The notes under the pieces: generated by a model
Databases searched by the model: none
The model's input: only the letters and a program-made list of their open reading frames with translations
Told to the model about the DNA's origin: nothing
Made by a program: the position numbers and the translations under genes
Part shown: one piece after another, positions 26,966 to 34,482 of the stretch
Position numbering within the stretch: the stretch's first letter is position 1
How the letters are laid out: each line of letters begins with the position of its first letter
Assembly (NCBI GenBank): GCA_031398745.1
Contig: JANNNX010000054.1
Span: 1-64,000, forward strand
Direction: 5' to 3'
DNA: 64,000 nt
From: JANNNX01 sp031398745
GTDB lineage: Bacteria > Actinomycetota > Acidimicrobiia > Acidimicrobiales > CADCSY01

Positions 26966-28096
26966 ATGGTCGACGCCTCCCGCACCTCGCCCACCGTGGT
27001 CATCGCGGCTGGTGGGACGGGTGGGCACATCTACCCCGGCCTGGCCGTCGCCCGTGCCATCGAACGAGCCGACCCCACCGCCACCGTGGTCTTCGTCGGC
27101 ACCGCCCGCGGGCTCGAGCAGGGTCTCGTCCCCGACGCCGGCTACGAGCTGATCTTGCTGGACATGGTCCCCTTCGCGGGCCGCGACCGGATCCGCTTCC
27201 CGCTGGCCTTCGCCCGGGCTTCGTTCCAGGCTCGGGCAATGTTGCGCCAACGCCGAGCGTCGGTGGTGCTCAGCATGGGGGGCTACGCCGGGGTGGCCGC
27301 CCTGGCCGGGGCCCGCCTGGCCGGCGTACCGGCCGTCTTGCACGAGTCGGGGTCGATCCCGGGTCGGGCCAACCTCCTCGGCGCCCGCTTCACCCGCGAC
27401 GTGGCTATCGCCCTCCCGTCGGCCGAGCGCGCCTTCCGGTCCGGGTGCAGGGTGCGGCTGGTGGGTATGCCCCTGGCCGAGGACCTCGTCCACTTCGACC
27501 GCGCCGAGCTACGCCCGGAGGCCCGACGTCGGGCCGGCCTCACCGAGAGCACCTTCTCGCTGCTGGTCACGGGCGGCAGCCAGGGCGCGGCCTCGCTCAA
27601 CCGGCTGGCCCTGGGGCTGGCAGCGCGCTGGCGCGATCGGAGCGACGTGCGCATCGTTCTCAAGGCCGGCAGCCACCAGCACGACGAGGTGGCCCGCCAG
27701 CTCGCCTCGGCCCCTGGCGCGGCGCTGATCGACCTGGTCCGGTTCATCGACCGCATGGACCTTGCCTACGCGGCCGCCGACATGGCGATCACCCGAGCCG
27801 GGGCCGGGACCGTGGCCGAGCTGGCGGTGGTCGGCCTGCCGGCCGTCCTGGTGCCCTACCCACATGCCCCCAGGGACCACCAGACGGTCAACGCCGGGGA
27901 ACTGGTCGACGCCGGCGGCGCCCTCCTGGTGGCCGATGCCGATGCCGACGCCGATGTCGTCGGTCCGCTCATCGAGGCGCGCATGGACGACCCCGCCCTC
28001 CTCGAGCAGATGGCCAAGGGGCTGGCGTCGGTGGCGAAGCATCGGGCCGCCGAGGACCTCGCGGCCTGGGTCCTCGAGCTCGGGGCCCACCGATGA
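26966..28096 (+). CDS. murG: MurG, lipid I to lipid II GlcNAc transferase
   Basis: GT28 glycosyltransferase of 376 residues. The acceptor loop VVIAAGGTGGHIYPGLAVARA, the second Gly-rich loop LLVTGGSQGAASLNRL and the UDP-binding segment ITRAGAGTVAELAVVGLPAVLVPYPHA are diagnostic of MurG. The usual H-E-Q-N motif reads H-E-S-G-S-I-P-G. It is the only murG candidate in the dcw cluster but lies on the opposite strand to it, heading a five-gene cassette. The stop overlaps the next start as ATGA (28093-28096). ATG 26966 is preferred over GTG 26909 since the conserved strand begins nine residues later. Confidence 0.88.
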   Translation: MVDASRTSPTVVIAAGGTGGHIYPGLAVARAIERADPTATVVFVGTARGLEQGLVPDAGYELILLDMVPFAGRDRIRFPLAFARASFQARAMLRQRRASVVLSMGGYAGVAALAGARLAGVPAVLHESGSIPGRANLLGARFTRDVAIALPSAERAFRSGCRVRLVGMPLAEDLVHFDRAELRPEARRRAGLTESTFSLLVTGGSQGAASLNRLALGLAARWRDRSDVRIVLKAGSHQHDEVARQLASAPGAALIDLVRFIDRMDLAYAAADMAITRAGAGTVAELAVVGLPAVLVPYPHAPRDHQTVNAGELVDAGGALLVADADADADVVGPLIEARMDDPALLEQMAKGLASVAKHRAAEDLAAWVLELGAHR

Positions 28097-29037
28097 CCGC
28101 CGTCAATCGCCCTCCGGCCACCGTGGGCATCGGTGCCACCATGGCCGAGGCGCTCGCCGCTCTCGACCCGGCCACTGGCACCGCCACCCTGGCCGACGCC
28201 GACGGTGCCGACGTCGGAGTGCTCACCGACGCCCACATCCGGCGCGCCCTGAACCGGGGTGCCCGGCCCGAGGACCCGGTGGCGGCGCTGGTGGCCACGA
28301 TCGCCGCCGAACCGCCGGTCGCCCAGGCCGGGCCGCCGGCGACGACCGCGGTGCCGATGGTCGGCGGCCGGGGCGAGCGGTTGCGGCCCTACACCGACAA
28401 GGTTCCCAAGCCCCTCCTGACCGTCGGCGGGACGACCATCCTCGGCCGGATGCTCGGCCACCTCGCCGCCGCCGGCCTCACCGACGTCCGCCTGACCGTC
28501 AACTACAAGGCGGAGGCCTTCGAGGAGCGCATCGGCGACGGGTCGGCCTACGGCGTCGAGGTCACCTACGTGCGCGAGGACGAGCCGCTCGGCACCGCCG
28601 GCGGCCTCCGGTTGCTCGACCCCCGTCCGGTCGGCCCCTTCGTCGTGCTCAACGGCGACCTCATCACCTCCCTCCCCTTCCCCCGCATGATCGACTTCCA
28701 CCGGGCCGAAGGGGCCGCCCTCACCGTCGCCACCTACGAACACTCCATTGCGATCCCGTATGGGGTAGTGCGGGTGACGGGCAGCCGGCTGGTCGGGATC
28801 GACGAGAAGCCGACGGTGCACCACCGCTGCAACGCCGGGATCTACGTGCTCGAACCCGACCTGATCGACGAGATCCCGGTCGGCCAGCCGCTGCTCATGA
28901 CCGAGCTGATCGACTCGGTGATGGCCAGCGGCCGGGTGGTGGCCGCCTTCCCGATCGTCGAGTCGTACTTCGACATCGGCAGCCCCGACGAGCTCGAGCG
29001 GGTGCTGCACCACTTCCTGACCGAGCCCGAGGAGTAG
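28093..29037 (+). CDS. CBS-domain sugar-phosphate nucleotidyltransferase (PtmE-like)
   Basis: The protein has 314 residues. Residues 8-75 resemble a single CBS motif (GATMAEALAALDPATGTATL, GVLTDAHIRRAL). Residues 87 onward form a nucleotidyltransferase domain: MVGGRGERLRPYTDKVPKPL, REDEPLGTAGGL, VLNGDLIT and GVVRVTGSRLVGIDEKP. The combination of CBS and NTP-transferase domains occurs in PtmE-type glucosamine-1-phosphate guanylyltransferases of legionaminic-acid synthesis and in related proteins. Which nucleotide and sugar are used cannot be read from the sequence. It is coupled to murG by ATGA and followed after 3 bases by the LegB-like gene. Confidence 0.8.
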   Translation: MTAVNRPPATVGIGATMAEALAALDPATGTATLADADGADVGVLTDAHIRRALNRGARPEDPVAALVATIAAEPPVAQAGPPATTAVPMVGGRGERLRPYTDKVPKPLLTVGGTTILGRMLGHLAAAGLTDVRLTVNYKAEAFEERIGDGSAYGVEVTYVREDEPLGTAGGLRLLDPRPVGPFVVLNGDLITSLPFPRMIDFHRAEGAALTVATYEHSIAIPYGVVRVTGSRLVGIDEKPTVHHRCNAGIYVLEPDLIDEIPVGQPLLMTELIDSVMASGRVVAAFPIVESYFDIGSPDELERVLHHFLTEPEE

Positions 29038-29040
29038 GCG

Positions 29041-30027
29041 ATGACCAGCTGGGACGGCACCCGCGTGCTGGTGACCGGGGGCGAGGGGTTCATCGGGAGC
29101 CACCTCACCGAGCTCCTGGTGCGCGAGGGGGCCCAGGTCCGGGTCCTGGCCCACTACAGCCCGTTCGGGCGGCTGGGCTGGCTCGACCCCGAGGTGCACG
29201 CCGACGTCGAGGTGATCGCCGGCGACGTGCGCGACGGCGAGCTGGTCTCCTCTGCGGTCGAGGGGTGCACGGCCGTCTTCCATCTGGCCGCCCTGATCGG
29301 GATCCCCTACAGCTACGTCGCCCCCGAGAGCTACATCCAGACCAACGTCACCGGCACCTACCACGTCGCCAACGCCGCCCGCCGCCACGGCGTCGAGCGG
29401 CTGGTGGTGACCTCGACCTCGGAGACCTACGGCACGGCCCGGCGGGTGCCGATCGCCGAGGACCACCCGCTACAGCCGCAATCGCCGTACTCGGCCTCCA
29501 AGATCGGGGCCGACATGATGGCCCTGTCGTTCTTCCACGCCTTCGAGCTGCCGGTGGCGGTGGTCCGCCCGTTCAACACCTACGGACCCCGCCAATCGAC
29601 CCGGGCCGTGATCCCCACGATCCTGACCCAACTCCACGCCGGAGCGACCGACATCCGCCTGGGCGACCTCCGACCGACCCGGGACTTCACCTACGTCACC
29701 GACACCGCCGCCGGTTTCCTGGCCGTGGCCGGCTGCGACCGGGCCCTGGGTGAGGTCGTCAACCTCGGCTCGGGAGAGGAGATCTCGATCGGCGACCTGG
29801 CCGCCCGGCTCATCGAGATCACCGGGTCGTCGGCCACCGTCAGCGTCGACCCCGACCGGGTCCGACCGGTCGGCAGCGAGGTCGAGCGGCTGCTGGCCGA
29901 CACCACCCGGGCCCGGGAGTGGACCGGGTGGGCCCCCGCCCACTCACTCGACGAAGGCTTGGCGCTGACCTCAGCCTGGATCGCCGAGCACCGTGCGCGC
30001 ATCGACACCGGCCACTACACGATCTGA
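29041..30027 (+). CDS. LegB-like NAD-dependent sugar-nucleotide 4,6-dehydratase
   Basis: Short-chain dehydrogenase/reductase (extended) of 328 residues. Seen are the Rossmann motif VTGGEGFIGSHLTE, HLAALIGIPYSYVAPESYIQ, TSTSETYGTA, the catalytic S-P-Y-S-A-S-K-I-G-A-D, VVRPFNTYGPRQS and RAVIPTILTQL. The IPYSY and NTYGPRQSxRAVIPT stretches are characteristic of LegB, which makes the 4-keto-6-deoxy sugar in legionaminic-acid synthesis, as distinct from RmlB or GalE. An aminotransferase (LegC) expected to follow is not in the window. It pairs with the PtmE-like gene. Confidence 0.85.
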   Translation: MTSWDGTRVLVTGGEGFIGSHLTELLVREGAQVRVLAHYSPFGRLGWLDPEVHADVEVIAGDVRDGELVSSAVEGCTAVFHLAALIGIPYSYVAPESYIQTNVTGTYHVANAARRHGVERLVVTSTSETYGTARRVPIAEDHPLQPQSPYSASKIGADMMALSFFHAFELPVAVVRPFNTYGPRQSTRAVIPTILTQLHAGATDIRLGDLRPTRDFTYVTDTAAGFLAVAGCDRALGEVVNLGSGEEISIGDLAARLIEITGSSATVSVDPDRVRPVGSEVERLLADTTRAREWTGWAPAHSLDEGLALTSAWIAEHRARIDTGHYTI

Positions 30028-30080
30028 GACCCGGGACGCCTCCGACCCGCGCCGGGCCGGGGTACGGCCGTGGTGACTCC

Positions 30081-30086
30081 TACGCT
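30081..30086 (+). promoter_or_regulatory. TACGCT -10 box for the NeuD/PglD-like gene
   Basis: TACGCT followed by 6 bases and GTG 30093. It suggests a second, internal leaderless transcript for the last two genes of the cassette. Confidence 0.45.
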
Positions 30087-30092
30087 GCGGCC

Positions 30093-30764
30093 GTGCTCAC
30101 CGGGGGCGACGTCGTGCTCTTCGCGGTGGCCAGCCCGCTGAGCTGGGATGTGCTGGGTGTACTGACCCGGCTCGGGTGCACGGTGGCGGTGGCCATCGAC
30201 AACCGCGGCGGCGACGGCGCGGCGGTCGAGGCCGACCCCCTCCCCGGCGTGGTCGGGCTCGACGCGATCGAGGCCCGGCACCTCGCGCTCCCGGTGGTCG
30301 TGCCGCTGGCTACCCCCGGCTTCCGCCTCCTCGCCGTCGACCACGCCCGCCAGCTCGGCTTCTCGTCGTTCCCCCCGGTGGTGGACCCCTCGGCGGTGGT
30401 CGACCCCTCGGCCGAGCTCGGCTCGGCGGTGCTGGTCGGCGCCGGAGCCGTGGTGGCGGCGCGGGCGACACTGGCCGACGGCGTGTTCGTCAATCGCTCG
30501 GCCTCGGTCGGCCACCACTGCCAGCTCGATCGCTACGTCGCCGTCGGCCCCGGAGCGGTCCTGGCCGGTGTCGTCCGGGTCGAGGCCGGCGCCTTCATAG
30601 GGGCCGGGGCAGTGGTCGCCCCTGGCCGGCGGGTGGGCCCCAACAGCGTGGTCGGGGCGGGGGCGGTGGTCGTCGACGACGTCGAGGCCAACACCGTGGT
30701 GGTCGGCAACCCGGCGCGGGTGCTCCGGGCCGGGATCATCGGACACGGCGATGTCTCCGTCTGA
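30093..30764 (+). CDS. NeuD/PglD-like acyltransferase (left-handed beta-helix)
   Basis: The protein has 223 residues. The first 90 residues form a small Rossmann-like domain, and residues 95-205 are hexapeptide repeats (SAELGSAVLVGAGAVVAA, GVFVNRSASVGHHCQLDRY, VEAGAFIGAGAVVAPG) ending NTVVVGNPARVLR. This is the architecture of PglD, NeuD and LegH enzymes, which acetylate amino groups on deoxy-amino sugars or sialic acids. The catalytic His is likely the SVGHHCQ His. GTG 30093 is fixed by the upstream TACGCT box. It overlaps the next gene by 14 bases. Confidence 0.8.
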   Translation: MLTGGDVVLFAVASPLSWDVLGVLTRLGCTVAVAIDNRGGDGAAVEADPLPGVVGLDAIEARHLALPVVVPLATPGFRLLAVDHARQLGFSSFPPVVDPSAVVDPSAELGSAVLVGAGAVVAARATLADGVFVNRSASVGHHCQLDRYVAVGPGAVLAGVVRVEAGAFIGAGAVVAPGRRVGPNSVVGAGAVVVDDVEANTVVVGNPARVLRAGIIGHGDVSV

Positions 30765-31713
30765 GCCCTCGACCCTGCGCCGAGCCCTCGGCCTGGTTCG
30801 CACCGACCCCCAACGGCTGGTGCGCCGGGCCCTCGACCGCCGGCCGGCGGGGCCGAGGTGGCTCCGACCGCTGCAGCCCCACGAGGTGGTCATCTGCACG
30901 GTCCACGGCAACTCCGAGCGATACGACCGCGCCGCCGCCCTCCAGTGGCCCTGGCCCGAGCTCCAGATGGCCCGGCTCCGTCGCCACACCGCGGCGGGCT
31001 TTCGGGTCCTGGCCTACGGAAACCGCCTGATCGAGGAGCACGAGGCCTACCTCCGCAGCTGCCCGGAGGTGACCTTCTCCTCGTCCCGAGACCTCTCCTT
31101 CGGCGAGTGGGAGCACGTCTGGCCGGTGCGGAACTGGCTGGTCCGCCAGGCCGTCGACCAGGCCCGGCTGGTGGTGAACCTCGACTCGGATGCATTCCCG
31201 GTGGCCGACGACTGGGTCGAGCGGGTGTGGGCCGCTCTCACCCCCTCGAACCCGGTGATGGCGGTGCAGCGGCCGGAGAACGGCGACCACCACTCCGACC
31301 GGTGCTTCGTCGCCTTCACCCGCTCCGGCTGGCGGCGCCACGCCTTCGACTTCTCCCCCCTCGGTCGCATCGATGCCGGCGGGGACATCTCGACGTCGCT
31401 CGAGGCCCGAGGTCTCACTTGGACCGCCCTGCGGCGGACCAACGCCCACAGCTACCACCCGATCGTGGCCTCGATCCACGGCGATCTCGTGTATCACCAC
31501 GCCGCCGGCTCGCGACCCCCTCGCTTCCGGGGCAACGCCGCGTGGTGGACCGATGACGCAGAGATGAGGCGGGAGGACGCCCGCCACCACCTGCTTCGGC
31601 AACGGCTCTTTGCCGACCCCGACCGCTTCCTCGGCGAACTCAGGGGCTCGGACGCGCCCGTCGACCTGGAGGCCATGGTCGACGCGCAGCTCGCCGACCC
31701 GAACGACCCCTGA
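30751..31713 (+). CDS. Putative GT-A glycosyltransferase with DxD motif
   Basis: Soluble protein of 320 residues. I do not recognise a named family. The central segment ARLVVNLDSDAFPVADDWVE carries a D145-S-D147 motif like the metal-binding DxD of GT-A glycosyltransferases, preceded by VVICTVHGNSERYDR and RVLAYGNRLIEEHE, which look like nucleotide-sugar-binding strands. Later GRIDAGGDISTSLEARG could be an acceptor region. No signal peptide or membrane segment is seen. As last gene of the cassette it may transfer the sugar made by its neighbours; the acceptor is unknown. Confidence 0.6.
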   Translation: MSPSEPSTLRRALGLVRTDPQRLVRRALDRRPAGPRWLRPLQPHEVVICTVHGNSERYDRAAALQWPWPELQMARLRRHTAAGFRVLAYGNRLIEEHEAYLRSCPEVTFSSSRDLSFGEWEHVWPVRNWLVRQAVDQARLVVNLDSDAFPVADDWVERVWAALTPSNPVMAVQRPENGDHHSDRCFVAFTRSGWRRHAFDFSPLGRIDAGGDISTSLEARGLTWTALRRTNAHSYHPIVASIHGDLVYHHAAGSRPPRFRGNAAWWTDDAEMRREDARHHLLRQRLFADPDRFLGELRGSDAPVDLEAMVDAQLADPNDP

Positions 31714-31839
31714 CCGCCTCTCAGGCGGCCGTACCTCTGACCGCCTCTCAGGCGGCCGTACCCCTGACCGCCTCTCAGGCGGCCGTACCCCTGACCGCCT
31801 CTTAGGCGGCCGTACCTCTGACCGCCTCTCAGGCGGCCG
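31710..31839. repeat. 27-bp tandem hairpin array, five units, between the cassette and ftsW
   Basis: Units start at 31710, 31737, 31764, 31791 and 31818; the fifth is truncated after about 22 bp. Each contains CCGCCT, three bases and AGGCGG, a 6-bp hairpin. Units differ by single bases (for example C to T in unit four). The first unit carries the stop codon of the glycosyltransferase gene and the last carries the stop codon of ftsW. There is no T-run, but an array of hairpins at a convergent junction could stop transcription from both sides. Confidence 0.85.
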
Positions 31840-33094
31840 AGGCCGCCACCGGCGCCCGGGCGGCGCGGCTCGCCCGGGGGGCGCGGCCGTGGCGGGCGAT
31901 GTTGGTGAGGATCCCGGTCGCGGCCATGGTGATCACCAGCGACGTCCCCCCAAAGCTGATGAAGGGGAGCGTGAGGCCGGTGATCGGCATCAGGCCGATG
32001 ACACCCCCGATGTTCACCAGTGCCTGGACCAGGACCCAGGCCGTGATCCCCGCCGCCACCAGCGCCCCGAAGCGGTCGGGCGCCTGCGCCGCGGCCCGCA
32101 CCCCCAGCACCCCGAAGGCGACGAAGAGCCCGATGACCACCAACGCCCCCAAGAGGCCGAGCTCCTCGGCCACGATGGCAAAGATGAAGTCGGTGTGGGC
32201 ATTCGGCAGGAAGCCCCACTTCGCACGGCTGGCTCCGAGCCCGACACCGGTCAGCCCACCGCTGGCGATGCCGGTGAAGGACTGGTTCAGCTGGTAGCCG
32301 ATGCCGTTGGGGTCACGCCCCGAGTCGAGGAAGGCGAAGATCCGGTCCCGACGGTAGGTCTTCGACAGGGTCGCCACCGCGGCGCTGAGCAATCCCAGCA
32401 TCGAGACCATCCCGAGCTCGAAGAGCGGGGTCCCGGCCAGGAACAGGACCACGAAGGCGATGACCCCGATGACGATCGCCGATCCGAGGTCGGGCTCGAG
32501 CATCACCAGGCCGAGCACCAGCGCCGAGACCGCCACCGCCGGTCGCAGGGTCGTGCGGGTGTCGTGCATCCGGCTCGCCCGCCGGGTCAGTAGGTCGGCC
32601 AGGAAGAGCAGAAGCGCGAGCTTGGCCAGCTCGGAGGGCTGGAAGGTGAGGGGGCCGACGCCGATCCAGCTCCGAGCCCCGTTGACCTCGACACCGATGC
32701 CCGGCACCAGCACCGCGACCAGCAGCGCCACCGACAGGCCGAGCACCGGGACCACCACCCGACGCCAGAACCGGTAGTCGGTCCGGTAGCCGAACAGGAA
32801 GGCGCCCAGCGCCACCACCGCATAGAGGGCCTGGCGAGCGAAGTAGGTCCAGGGCGAGCCGTTGTCGACCTCCGACTGGACCGACGATGCGGACAACACC
32901 ATCACGAGGCCGAGGGCGACCAGGGCGGCCACCAGGGCGAGCAGCCCGACGTGCGTCCGCCGGAGGCGATCGCGTCGCCGGGCAGGTGACGCCGGGGGCG
33001 TCGCGCCGTCGGCGCGGTTCGGTCGGGAACCGGGGCGCAAGTCGATGACGTCGGCGTCGCCCTCCCCGGGCTGATGCCGCTCAGGGGTGGTCAC
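31829..33094 (-). CDS. ftsW: FtsW, septal peptidoglycan glycosyltransferase (SEDS)
   Basis: SEDS-family polytopic membrane protein of 421 residues that polymerises lipid II with FtsI. Seen are GARSWIGVGPLTFQPSELAKL, LEPDLGSAIVIG with the catalytic Asp region, YQLNQSFTGIASGG and the C-terminal TGLTLPFISFGGTSL. GTG 33094 overlaps the murD stop as GTGA. The position between murD and (normally) murG identifies it as FtsW rather than RodA. Its C-terminal codons and stop lie in the fifth unit of a tandem repeat array. Confidence 0.95.
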   Translation of the reverse strand: MTTPERHQPGEGDADVIDLRPGSRPNRADGATPPASPARRRDRLRRTHVGLLALVAALVALGLVMVLSASSVQSEVDNGSPWTYFARQALYAVVALGAFLFGYRTDYRFWRRVVVPVLGLSVALLVAVLVPGIGVEVNGARSWIGVGPLTFQPSELAKLALLLFLADLLTRRASRMHDTRTTLRPAVAVSALVLGLVMLEPDLGSAIVIGVIAFVVLFLAGTPLFELGMVSMLGLLSAAVATLSKTYRRDRIFAFLDSGRDPNGIGYQLNQSFTGIASGGLTGVGLGASRAKWGFLPNAHTDFIFAIVAEELGLLGALVVIGLFVAFGVLGVRAAAQAPDRFGALVAAGITAWVLVQALVNIGGVIGLMPITGLTLPFISFGGTSLVITMAATGILTNIARHGRAPRASRAARAPVAASAA

Positions 33095-34482
33095 TGGTCG
33101 GCGCCCCGGGCTGCCCGGGCGCCGACGGCGCGAGCGAAGTCGTCGCCCCGCTCGGCGTAGGAGCGGTACCAATCGAAGCTGGCGCAGGCCGGAGACAGGA
33201 GCACCACGTCGCCCGGCACCGCCCGGGCTCCGGCCAGGGCGACCGCCTCGTCCATCGAGGTGGCGGTGCTCACCGGCACCGCGCCCTCGAACACCTCGAC
33301 CAGATCGGGCGCTGCCTCGCCGATGGCCACCACCGAGCGCAGGTGCGAGGCGGCGCCTCGCAGCACGGTCAGGTCGAGACCCTTGTTCCGCCCGCCGGCG
33401 ATGAGCACCACCGAATCGAAGCTGGACAGCGCGGCAAGGGTGGCGTGAGGGTCGGTGGCCTTCGAATCGTCGACGAAGCGCACTCCCCCATGCTCGCCGA
33501 CCAAGCTCACCCGATGGGGGAGCCCCCCGAAGCTGCGCAGCACCTCGACCACGGTCTCCGGATCGACGCCGGCCTCGACCGCGGTGGCCGCCGCCGCCAG
33601 GGCGTCGACCACGTCGTGGGGCAACGAGCGCCACAGCTCGTCGACCGCCATGAGCCGCCGCGCCCCCGCGGTTCCCGTCTGGGTCAGGGCGCCATCGAGC
33701 ACCCGCCAGTCGCCGTGGTCGAGGCCGAAGGTCACGGGCCGGCTCGGGGCCGACCGCACCGCGGCCGCCACCACCGGGTCCTCGGCGTTGGCCACGGCCA
33801 CGTCGTCGCTGCGCTGGGCGGCCCAGATCCGGGCCTTGGCCCGGGCGTAGTGCGCCATCGTGGGGTGCCAGTCGAGGTGGTCCTCGGCCAGGTTGAGCCA
33901 GGTGCCGACCACCGGGCGCCAGGTCTCGGTGAGCTGCAGGCGGAACGATGAAGCCTCGACCACCACCACGTCGAGACCGGGCACGGCGATGGCATCGACC
34001 AGGGGCAGCTCGTTGTTGCCGGCGGACAACGCCTGGCGCCCGTCGGCCATCAACATCCGGGTGACCAACTCGGTCACCGTGGTCTTCCCGTTGGTCCCGG
34101 TCACCGCCACCATGGGGAGGTCGGTCCAGTGGGCGGCGAGCTCCAGCTCGCTCCAGCAGGGCACGCCCCGGGACCGGGCCCGCACGAACGCCTCGTGCCC
34201 CCACGGCACGCCCGGGCTGGGAACCACCAGGGTGGCCGCGTCGACCAGGTCGGCGACGCCGGAGGCGTCGGCCCGATCGCGCTCGCCGACACGCTCGAGG
34301 AGCCGAGCCCCCCGGGCCCGGAGCTCGGCGGCCCGGGCGGGCGCGACCCGGCCGTCGTCGACCACCGTCACCGTCCACCCCCGCTCGAGGAGGCGCCGAG
34401 CGGTGGCCTCGCCGGCCACCCCTGCCCCCAGCACCAAAGCCACGCCCGGCGGAGGGCCGCCCTCGCCGGCGCGACCGGCCAT
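33091..34482 (-). CDS. murD: MurD, UDP-MurNAc-L-Ala:D-Glu ligase
   Basis: Mur ligase of 463 residues that adds D-Glu. Seen are ALVLGAGVAGEATARRL, the ATP loop VAVTGTNGKTTVTEL, EASSFRLQLTETW, LNLAEDHLDWHP and FVDDSKATDPHATLAAL; the C-terminal domain has LLSPACASFDWYRSYAERGD. The segment usually reading A-G-N-I-G-x-P is A-G-N-N-E-L-P. ATG 34482 shares one base with the mraY stop (TGATG), implying coupled translation. Confidence 0.96.
   Translation of the reverse strand: MAGRAGEGGPPPGVALVLGAGVAGEATARRLLERGWTVTVVDDGRVAPARAAELRARGARLLERVGERDRADASGVADLVDAATLVVPSPGVPWGHEAFVRARSRGVPCWSELELAAHWTDLPMVAVTGTNGKTTVTELVTRMLMADGRQALSAGNNELPLVDAIAVPGLDVVVVEASSFRLQLTETWRPVVGTWLNLAEDHLDWHPTMAHYARAKARIWAAQRSDDVAVANAEDPVVAAAVRSAPSRPVTFGLDHGDWRVLDGALTQTGTAGARRLMAVDELWRSLPHDVVDALAAAATAVEAGVDPETVVEVLRSFGGLPHRVSLVGEHGGVRFVDDSKATDPHATLAALSSFDSVVLIAGGRNKGLDLTVLRGAASHLRSVVAIGEAAPDLVEVFEGAVPVSTATSMDEAVALAGARAVPGDVVLLSPACASFDWYRSYAERGDDFARAVGARAARGADQ

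Noticed and set aside
28093..31713. Recent horizontal acquisition of the sugar cassette
   Set aside because: Base composition and the start-codon and promoter style look like the neighbours, and no transposase, integrase or attachment repeats are present. An old insertion or inversion is possible but not shown.
31710..31839. CRISPR array
   Set aside because: The units are contiguous with no spacers and no cas genes are near, so this is a plain tandem repeat.
31610..32593. Open frames reading nine-residue repeats across the 27-bp array on both strands
   Set aside because: The repeats arise because 27 is a multiple of three. The flanking parts are shadows of ftsW and the glycosyltransferase gene, so there is no evidence for a protein.
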